A stretch of DNA of 64,000 bases from Levilactobacillus yonginensis (GTDB lineage Bacteria; Bacillota; Bacilli; Lactobacillales; Lactobacillaceae). Shown in pieces: positions 58,990 to 64,000 of the stretch. The translations under genes and the position numbers were made by a program. Under the pieces are notes generated by a model. That model searched no databases. It worked only from the letters and a program-made list of their open reading frames with translations, and was not told the DNA's origin. The stretch's first letter is position 1; the number at the start of each line of letters is the position of its first letter. Location: the NCBI RefSeq assembly GCF_964065165.1, contig NZ_OZ061549.1, positions 2,232,001 through 2,296,000 on the forward strand, written 5' to 3'.

Positions 58990-59400
58990 ATGGCAAAAAA
59001 TGAAGATATCAAAAATGGTGTAATTTTTCCAGCGGGCGACAAGAATGTCGCTTATCAAGACTTTTTTGTTGGTCAGAGCTATCTCCAAGGGTTAGTTAAT
59101 GATCCAGATGTGAGTGTTGGCGTTGGGAACGTCACCTTTGAACCTGGTTGTCGGAATAACTGGCATATCCACCATGACGGCTTCCAGATTCTGTTGGTTA
59201 CCGGTGGTGAAGGCTGGTACCAAGAAGCTGGTCAAGCGGCACGACGGTTAAAAGTGGGTGATGTGGTCGTTACCAAGGATGGTGTTAAACATTGGCATGG
59301 TGCGACAAAGGACAGTTGGTTCAGTCATATTGCTATTACGGCCGGCACGCCAGAATGGTTAGAGCCGGTTGATGATCAGGCTTATGATGCTTTAGACTAG
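58990..59400 (+). CDS. Cupin domain protein
   Basis: A 136-residue cupin beta-barrel. Motif 1 is CRNNWHIHHDGFQILLVTGG (metal His residues) and motif 2 is VVTKDGVKHWHGATKD. It probably binds a divalent metal; function may be an oxidative or detoxifying step, as for the many cupins paired with AhpD-like proteins. GAAAGGA precedes the ATG, 15 bases behind the MerR gene. Confidence 0.92.
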   Translation: MAKNEDIKNGVIFPAGDKNVAYQDFFVGQSYLQGLVNDPDVSVGVGNVTFEPGCRNNWHIHHDGFQILLVTGGEGWYQEAGQAARRLKVGDVVVTKDGVKHWHGATKDSWFSHIAITAGTPEWLEPVDDQAYDALD

Positions 59401-59412
59401 GAGGTCTGTTAA

Positions 59413-59733
59413 ATGGCTAAAAAACAAACTGCAGGACGCGATAATTTGGGTGACTTTGCCCCTAAATTTGCGGAACTAAACGATGATGTTTTATTCGGAC
59501 AAGTGTGGTCACGAGAGGATAAACTATCAGCCCACCAACGAAGTTTGATTACTATTTCCGCTTTGATTTCTGCCGGAAACTTTGAACAATTACCAGCGCA
59601 TTTAAAGATTGGTAAGGGGAACGGCATTACTAAAGATGAAATTGCCGAAGTCATTACACACCTTTCATTTTATGTTGGTTGGCCTAAAGCTTGGTCCGCT
59701 TTCAATATTGCGAAAGAAATCTTTACGGATTAA
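59413..59733 (+). CDS. Carboxymuconolactone decarboxylase (AhpD-like) family protein
   Basis: A 106-residue all-helical protein: VWSREDKLSAHQRSLITISA, LPAHLKIGKGNGITKDEIAE, VITHLSFYVGWPKAWSAFNI are the CMD family blocks. The CxxC of AhpD is absent, so it is closer to the decarboxylase branch with its His/Glu residues. Start 59413 lies 12 bases behind the cupin gene after CTAGGAGG. The two are a common pair in lactobacilli under MerR control and may detoxify quinones or aldehydes; the exact reaction is unknown. Confidence 0.92.
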   Translation: MAKKQTAGRDNLGDFAPKFAELNDDVLFGQVWSREDKLSAHQRSLITISALISAGNFEQLPAHLKIGKGNGITKDEIAEVITHLSFYVGWPKAWSAFNIAKEIFTD

Positions 59734-59739
59734 TTAGCG

Positions 59740-59770
59740 AGTCGTCCTAGTTGAATGGGGCGACTTTTTT
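59740..59770 (+). terminator. Terminator after AhpD-like gene
   Basis: AGTCG-CC and GG-CGACT pair around a 9-base loop, followed by T6. Confidence 0.75.
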
Positions 59771-59874
59771 GATGGCGTCAATTATTAAAGAATGGTTCAT
59801 TTGTTATGACAAACTATCTCTGAAAACACTATAATTTAAGTGAAATGTGAATTGTGGAAAGGAAGTAGAAATGG

Positions 59875-61005
59875 ATGCGAAAACAGCGATGGTTACTTAG
59901 AACGTTGGGTGTGTTCCTATTAGGTGGTTTAGCCTTGGGGTTAACACTGGGACCGTCACAACCTGCACAGGCGAAGGCCAGTCAGGCAGTTGCGCAGTAC
60001 AACCAATGGAAGAAAATATACGTGGGTGGCAAAACGCAAAAATACGTGAAATCGAATGATGGTTCCGGGAGCATCACGGCATTATCTGAGGGGCAGGGTT
60101 ACGGGATGTTAGCCACAGTTTTGGCGGCAAAGAAGGGGGTCAAGACACGGTCGACCTTTAACCAGATGTACCAGTATTATCGTGCCCACCGGATCTCCAG
60201 TAGGTTACCTCTGATGCAGTGGCAACAGACTAAACGTTCAGGAAAGATGACCAGCCAAGGGTCGCAGAAGAATAGTGCGACGGATGGTGACTTAGATATT
60301 GCATATGCCTTGATCTTAGCGGATAAGAAGTGGGGGAGTAAGCAGGTCAACTATAAGCAGGCAGCAAAGAAGTTGTTGACTGCGATTAAACAAGAAGAAC
60401 TCAACCCAACTACCCATTTACCAACCATGGGGAATTGGGCGACTAGCAGCTATGATCGGAGCAAGTTGCGGTCCTCAGATTTGATGACCGGATACTTTAA
60501 AACGTTTGCGAAATATACGAAAGATGGCACTTGGACCAAAGCAGCTAGTCGTAGCCAAGTAGCTGTTAAGAAGCTAAGTGCTCGTCATAAGACTGGCTTG
60601 TTTCCAGACTTCATCTTGGCTACGGGGAAGAGCCTTAAATTAAAGGCCGTCGCTCCTTACAGTATTGAGTCTGGAACGGATAATCAGGTTGGCTACAATG
60701 CTTGCCGGGTTCCTTGGCGACTTGCCCAAACTTATAAGTTGAAGCACGACAAGGTGACTAAGAATGCGTTGAATAAACAACTGCGCTTTTTCAATCAGAA
60801 AAAGCGGATTCAAGCAGTCTACACTTTGGGCGGTCGAACGGTAAATAACTACAGTAACGCGGCATTTGTTGCCCCAGTTCATTTTGCAGCCAAGGCGATG
60901 GGGAAGACGTCGTTAAAAAACAAAACGGCTAAGCAACTGTCCAAAAAAATTCCGCGAAAGAATTACTATTCCGCAACACTGCAAGTTGTCACTGGCTTGG
61001 AATGA
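59875..61005 (+). CDS. Secreted GH8 endoglucanase-type hydrolase
   Basis: A 376-residue exported enzyme of glycoside hydrolase family 8. Residues 1-34 are a signal peptide (AQAKAS). Glu72 in ALSEGQGYGML is the general acid; Asp137/Asp139 in ATDGDLDIAYAL and the YNACRVPWRLA block complete the (alpha/alpha)6 active site. Members cut beta-1,4-glucans, chitosan or xylan; the BcsZ branch trims bacterial cellulose. There is no cellulose synthase gene nearby, so breakdown of plant or microbial beta-glucan is more likely. Promoter candidate: TATAAT at ~59831. ATG 59875 is used; ATG 59871 is out of frame. Confidence 0.93.
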   Translation: MRKQRWLLRTLGVFLLGGLALGLTLGPSQPAQAKASQAVAQYNQWKKIYVGGKTQKYVKSNDGSGSITALSEGQGYGMLATVLAAKKGVKTRSTFNQMYQYYRAHRISSRLPLMQWQQTKRSGKMTSQGSQKNSATDGDLDIAYALILADKKWGSKQVNYKQAAKKLLTAIKQEELNPTTHLPTMGNWATSSYDRSKLRSSDLMTGYFKTFAKYTKDGTWTKAASRSQVAVKKLSARHKTGLFPDFILATGKSLKLKAVAPYSIESGTDNQVGYNACRVPWRLAQTYKLKHDKVTKNALNKQLRFFNQKKRIQAVYTLGGRTVNNYSNAAFVAPVHFAAKAMGKTSLKNKTAKQLSKKIPRKNYYSATLQVVTGLE

Positions 61006-61046
61006 TTTAATCAGTCAGGTGAACACTAAAGAGAACGCGATAAAAG

Positions 61047-61206
61047 GCGGTTAGTCAGCAAGTATTAACGTCAATAGACGAATAATCCCAGTCTTGTGTT
61101 GTTAGTCTATCCGAGTTAAACGAAGTTGGCGGTCTTTTTTCGTACGTTTTGACCATATACATTTGGAATACAAAAAAAGGTTTGAGACTTTTGTCCCAAA
61201 CCTTTT
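61047..61206 (+). repeat. Dispersed hairpin repeat, copy C (full) with terminator
   Basis: Full copy: GCGGTTAGTCAGC, ATAGAC (61074-61079) paired with GTCTAT (61105-61110), GAGTTAAACG, CGTACGTTTTGACCATATAC, ATTTGGAATAC, A7, hairpin GGTTTGAGAC/GTCCCAAACC (61179-61202) with T4. It lies between the convergent GH8 and lysozyme genes and can end both. Confidence 0.85.
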
Positions 61207-61216
61207 ATTTACGATT

Positions 61217-62161
61217 TTAGTAAGTTGAAACGTATGCTTGGTTGGCAGTGACGTACTTACCGTTCGTTAATTGGAAACGGTAAGCGTTCTTGTTGTTCTT
61301 AACAATTGATTTGACGGCTAACTTCTTACCAGCAGCCACTTTAGTTCCACGATGACTCTTGGTAAAGAGGGTGGAAGAATATTCGTAAACAGCCTTCTTG
61401 GTCTTGACACCCGTGACATCACTAGCTGAGGTGTAGTAGCTAGCCTTGGAGTGGGTCGTGTTACCTGAGAACCAACTCTTAACGGCGGCGTTGTCTAAGA
61501 CCTTGTTCAAGTCAACATTTCCACTGATACCGGACACTCTACCTGAACTCGTGTGTTGCCATAAGTCAACGGAGGTACCTGAAACTTTAGGCTTGGTAGA
61601 ACTGTACTTGGCAATCCAGGTTCCATCGAACTTGGAGAAGTTCAAGTTGTTGGAGTTAGCGTACCATTCACCAGAGTACATGATCAATGGCTTGTCAGTT
61701 AAACTACGCATAGTCTTTAACCAGGCATTAACGTAAGTTTGTTCCTTACTTTTGGCACCGGGCATCCGCTTTTCTTCATCCAGTGCGTAGAACTTCGTGT
61801 GGGAGTTACTTCGCTTGTAGAAGTCTTTGGCTTCTCGTTGAGCATCCTTCACGCTGGTAAATTCGGCAAACATGTATTGGCCAAATGGAACGCCATACTT
61901 GTATGCGCCTTTAGCGTTAACGTTCCGCTTGCTGTCAACCATGTAACCAGTGTCACCCTTACTACCGTGTTGCACCCGAATAATGGCGTACTTTAAGTCC
62001 TTGGACGCCTTCTTCCAGTTGATATTTCCTTGGTATTGCGAAATATCAGCAACTTTTTTGCCGGCGGCGTTCGCAGTGGTAGTGTTTAAACTAACTCCAA
62101 CAGCGACAACAGCAGCAAAGGCAGCTAATCCGGCCCCTAATTTACGTAAACTAATTTGCAT
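61217..62161 (-). CDS. Secreted GH25 lysozyme with C-terminal surface-binding domain
   Basis: A 314-residue muramidase. After the signal peptide (cleaved near TANAAG) comes the GH25 barrel: Asp39 in VADISQYQGNINW, the DxE pair (Asp128, Glu130) in YALDEEKRMPG, KPLIMYSGEWY and DLWQHTSSGRVSGISGNVDL. Residues ~235-314 form a small SH3/SLAP-like binding part (KKAVYEYSSTLFTKSHRG; YRFQLTNGKYVTANQAYV). It hydrolyses peptidoglycan, so a role in wall turnover or lysis of rivals is likely. GAGGACATC precedes the ATG. The repeat copy C follows as terminator. Confidence 0.94.
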   Translation of the reverse strand: MQISLRKLGAGLAAFAAVVAVGVSLNTTTANAAGKKVADISQYQGNINWKKASKDLKYAIIRVQHGSKGDTGYMVDSKRNVNAKGAYKYGVPFGQYMFAEFTSVKDAQREAKDFYKRSNSHTKFYALDEEKRMPGAKSKEQTYVNAWLKTMRSLTDKPLIMYSGEWYANSNNLNFSKFDGTWIAKYSSTKPKVSGTSVDLWQHTSSGRVSGISGNVDLNKVLDNAAVKSWFSGNTTHSKASYYTSASDVTGVKTKKAVYEYSSTLFTKSHRGTKVAAGKKLAVKSIVKNNKNAYRFQLTNGKYVTANQAYVSTY

Positions 62162-62258
62162 GAATGATGTCCTCCTCAGTATTTGAATCCATTGTACACG
62201 GTAACCAAAGCGAACAGGTTACTAGAAATTTACAATTAGTTACAGTTCGATTGCAAAT

Positions 62259-62297
62259 AAAAAAGATTGTGACCAAAAATTCGGCCGCAATCTTTTG
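62259..62297 (-). terminator. Terminator after matrixin-like gene
   Basis: AAAAGATTG and CAATCTTTT arms with extra GACC/GGCC pairs inside; on the minus strand T-rich after the stem. Confidence 0.8.
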
Positions 62298-62307
62298 ACG
62301 TAGTTAA

Positions 62308-63237
62308 TCAGTGTACTGCTGTGTAAATCTTTAAAGCCAGTTTTGCCCGGGCCTTGTCAGTTTTGGTGACGGGCGTGTACTTGGATAAACCGGCCTTAAC
62401 TTTTTTGTAGCTATAAACATTGCTATTGCCGCTCTCATAGTACATGAGATCCTTGGCATTTGGTGAGTGGTTCAGGCCCATGACGTGGCCCATTTCGTGA
62501 GCGATGATGCTAGCGTAGGCATACATCCGGCCAGTATTGGCATAGCTTTTTTCGACTGCCTTCACGTCCTTAACTAACGTAGAATAGGCTGGCAGGGACG
62601 TTTCAACATTACCGGCTTCTTGATCGAATAACGTTGTATAGTTTTTATCACTAGTGGAGACGCCCTTGGCAACGAGGTTAGCCTTAGCTTTAGCTTCAAT
62701 AGTGCTCTTGTATTGTCTGTAGAAGGAATCGTTCAGTTGTTCCGTCATTGCTGAACCAATTTCTTGTTTTTCAGCAGTGTAGTAGGATTGTCGAATCTGC
62801 AACTTTTTCTTAGCAGGAGTCCACCAGGCGTCACTTGAATCACTCTTGCTAGGCTTAGCCTTGGATACTGAGAACGTTAGCGTGTGGGACTTTTTAGTTC
62901 CCTGCGTAAATTCCTTTTTTCCTAATTGTTTGTTCCAGTAGTTCATGGCTACTTTGACGCTTTGCTTAAGGTTCTTGTCTTTAGTATTGACATAAACCAC
63001 GGCTTTGCCGTTCTTCTTCAAAGCAGTTTGTGCATCGAACGCTAATTTGTATTTTTTACCCAGAGTTTTAGCGTGTTTGCGGTAGTAACTCGAACTTTTC
63101 TTGAGCGTGGTTGTCGATGGTGTGACACTTGCGGCTTCCGCTGTGATTGCACTGCTACTGACAACGGGGGTCACTAACAAGGTAGCGCCTGCTACCATGA
63201 GAAGTGAACGGACCCTTAGATGGTGTAATCTGCGCAT
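62308..63237 (-). CDS. Secreted matrixin-like (M10) zinc metalloprotease
   Basis: A 309-residue exported protein. ATG 63237 follows GGGAGG; a longer in-frame start at 63303 lacks one. A signal peptide ends near AEAASV. The C-terminal half has the metzincin site HEMGHVMGLNHSPNAKDLMY: three zinc His and the catalytic Glu, followed by the Met-turn (LMYY). The N-terminal half (KSSSYYRKHAKTLGKKYKLA ... WNKQLGKKEFTQGTKKSHTL) may cover a pro-domain and the upper protease half. No wall anchor is seen, so it is probably released. Typical of lactobacillus matrixin family proteases. Confidence 0.92.
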   Translation of the reverse strand: MRRLHHLRVRSLLMVAGATLLVTPVVSSSAITAEAASVTPSTTTLKKSSSYYRKHAKTLGKKYKLAFDAQTALKKNGKAVVYVNTKDKNLKQSVKVAMNYWNKQLGKKEFTQGTKKSHTLTFSVSKAKPSKSDSSDAWWTPAKKKLQIRQSYYTAEKQEIGSAMTEQLNDSFYRQYKSTIEAKAKANLVAKGVSTSDKNYTTLFDQEAGNVETSLPAYSTLVKDVKAVEKSYANTGRMYAYASIIAHEMGHVMGLNHSPNAKDLMYYESGNSNVYSYKKVKAGLSKYTPVTKTDKARAKLALKIYTAVH

Positions 63238-63399
63238 GATGTTAACCTCCCTTAATTCCCCAAAACATTCAACATTTACAATAGCATAGGCTTTTACAAT
63301 CACCTGGTCAAGTGAAAGAATCCGAAAAATTATTCACGCTATTATTCTTGTCTAATGGGCATGATGACGCTTCCAAATAATAATAAATAGAACGTTTGT

Positions 63400-63428
63400 T
63401 TGGTTGAACTGAGGCAATCTGGTATAGT
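63400..63428 (+). promoter_or_regulatory. Candidate promoter of tag
   Basis: TTGGTT (63400-63405), 17 bp, TATAGT (63423-63428), ~32 bases upstream of the tag start. Confidence 0.6.
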
Positions 63429-63459
63429 AGTTTTAGAAGAGAATCTGGAGGACTGAGAA

Positions 63460-64000
63460 ATGGCTAAACGATGTGACTGGGCGAACTCTTCGCCTGCAAT
63501 GCAACGGTATCATGATGAGGAATGGTGTCGACCAGAACACAATCAACAGAAGCTATTTGAATTGTTATGCTTGGAAACGTATCAGGCGGGGCTGAGTTGG
63601 CAAACGGTGATTAATAAGCGTGCTGCCTTTCAACAAGACTTCCATGACTTCAAAATTGAACGGGTGGCGGCAATGACGTCGGTGGATGTTGATCAGCTAA
63701 TGACTGATTCACGAATCATTCGTAATCGGCGCAAACTAGAAGCTACGGTCAACAATGCTCACGTAATCCAGGAGTGGTCGGCACCGGTCGACTTTTCAAG
63801 TTGGTTGTGGCAATTTGTGGGTGGTCAGCCGATTCGGCATGCCGTAAACACTACTGCGGAAGTGCCTGCAACGACAGATTTGGCCCAGCATATTTCAAGA
63901 GAGATGAAGAAACTAGGATTTAAATTTGTGGGGCCTATGACGGTGTATTCATTTTTACAGGCAGCAGGCTTAGTTAATGATCATTTGCTCAGTTGTGACT
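63460..64000 (+). CDS. tag: DNA-3-methyladenine glycosylase I, 3' end cut off by window edge
   Basis: The first 180 residues are visible and open to the window end. MAKRCDWANSSPAMQRYHDE holds the zinc ligand Cys and the conserved YHDxEW block; ETYQAGLSWQTVINKRAAF is the family helix with the active-site Glu/Trp, and KLGFKFVGPMTVYSFLQAAG with GLVNDHLLSCD carries the second pair of zinc ligands (His, Cys). The enzyme excises 3-methyladenine from DNA in base excision repair. CTGGAGGAC precedes the ATG. Only a few residues should be missing at the C-terminus. Confidence 0.95.
   Translation, partial: MAKRCDWANSSPAMQRYHDEEWCRPEHNQQKLFELLCLETYQAGLSWQTVINKRAAFQQDFHDFKIERVAAMTSVDVDQLMTDSRIIRNRRKLEATVNNAHVIQEWSAPVDFSSWLWQFVGGQPIRHAVNTTAEVPATTDLAQHISREMKKLGFKFVGPMTVYSFLQAAGLVNDHLLSCD

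Overview
The window looks like chromosome from a lactobacillus (Lactobacillaceae, Bacillota). Reasons: AGGAGG-type ribosome sites with frequent GTG/TTG starts, sortase-type LPxTG anchoring, secreted proteins with short basic signal peptides, a pnt transhydrogenase operon, a tannase close to the Lactiplantibacillus plantarum enzyme, an exosortase G (XrtG) locus, and DUF4811/DHA2 and MerR-cupin-AhpD neighbourhoods typical of the group. A heterofermentative Levilactobacillus-like species is my guess; the genus is not proven from sequence alone. No rRNA, tRNA, CRISPR array or prophage was seen.

Layout. 0-6.4 kb: a cut-off GPP34-like gene, a GNAT enzyme, a MarR regulator divergent from a DHA2 efflux pump (shared 17-bp inverted-repeat operator), an IS150-type element (1,494 bp, 3-bp CAC duplication) sitting inside the terminator between the pump and a TauE-type exporter, and a YbaK-type deacylase. 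6.7-9.7 kb: the three-gene NAD(P) transhydrogenase operon. 9.7-10.5 kb: a gene-free stretch full of hairpins plus a possible minus-strand small RNA. 10.5-13.4 kb: a VOC protein and a MarR/ABC multidrug operon. 13.4-19.6 kb: two tandem secreted PAP2 phosphatases carrying autotransporter-type beta repeats, a small HxlR operon, and an unanchored adhesin. 19.7-23.8 kb: alpha-galactosidase under a cre site, pyrrolidone-carboxylate peptidase and an aquaporin. 23.8-27.5 kb: DUF1801, an APC permease divergent from a tannase. 27.5-30 kb: an IS30 element, then a thioredoxin and a frameshifted disulfide reductase under CsoR-type operators. 30-31.2 kb: a deformylase-like protein and DUF1697.

31.4-37.7 kb holds the most distinctive locus: an exosortase G system (tail-anchored substrate candidate, XrtG, GT2 glycosyltransferase, pterin-synthase-like protein, multispan GT-C-like protein) flanked on both sides by paralogous small secreted proteins of unknown function. 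38-40.7 kb: a TetR-controlled ABC-2 exporter. 40.9-45.9 kb: a complete ECF importer (T, fused A-A', S) followed by two exported proteins resembling the alpha and beta domains of intrinsic factor/transcobalamin, which suggests capture and import of a cobalamin-like ligand. 46-53 kb: duplicated MFS pumps, an aldo/keto reductase, and an ADP-ribosylglycohydrolase / NCS1 permease / PfkB kinase operon that looks like a nucleoside or ADP-ribosyl salvage module. 53-64 kb: an LPQTG-anchored adhesin, DUF4811 plus DHA2 pump with divergent TetR, a MerR-cupin-AhpD operon, a GH8 glucanase, a GH25 lysozyme, a matrixin-like protease and the start of a Tag DNA glycosylase.

A dispersed intergenic repeat (three full and three partial copies) with nested hairpins and a built-in bidirectional terminator recurs across the window and is, with the XrtG and ECF/intrinsic-factor-like loci, the best lead for follow-up.
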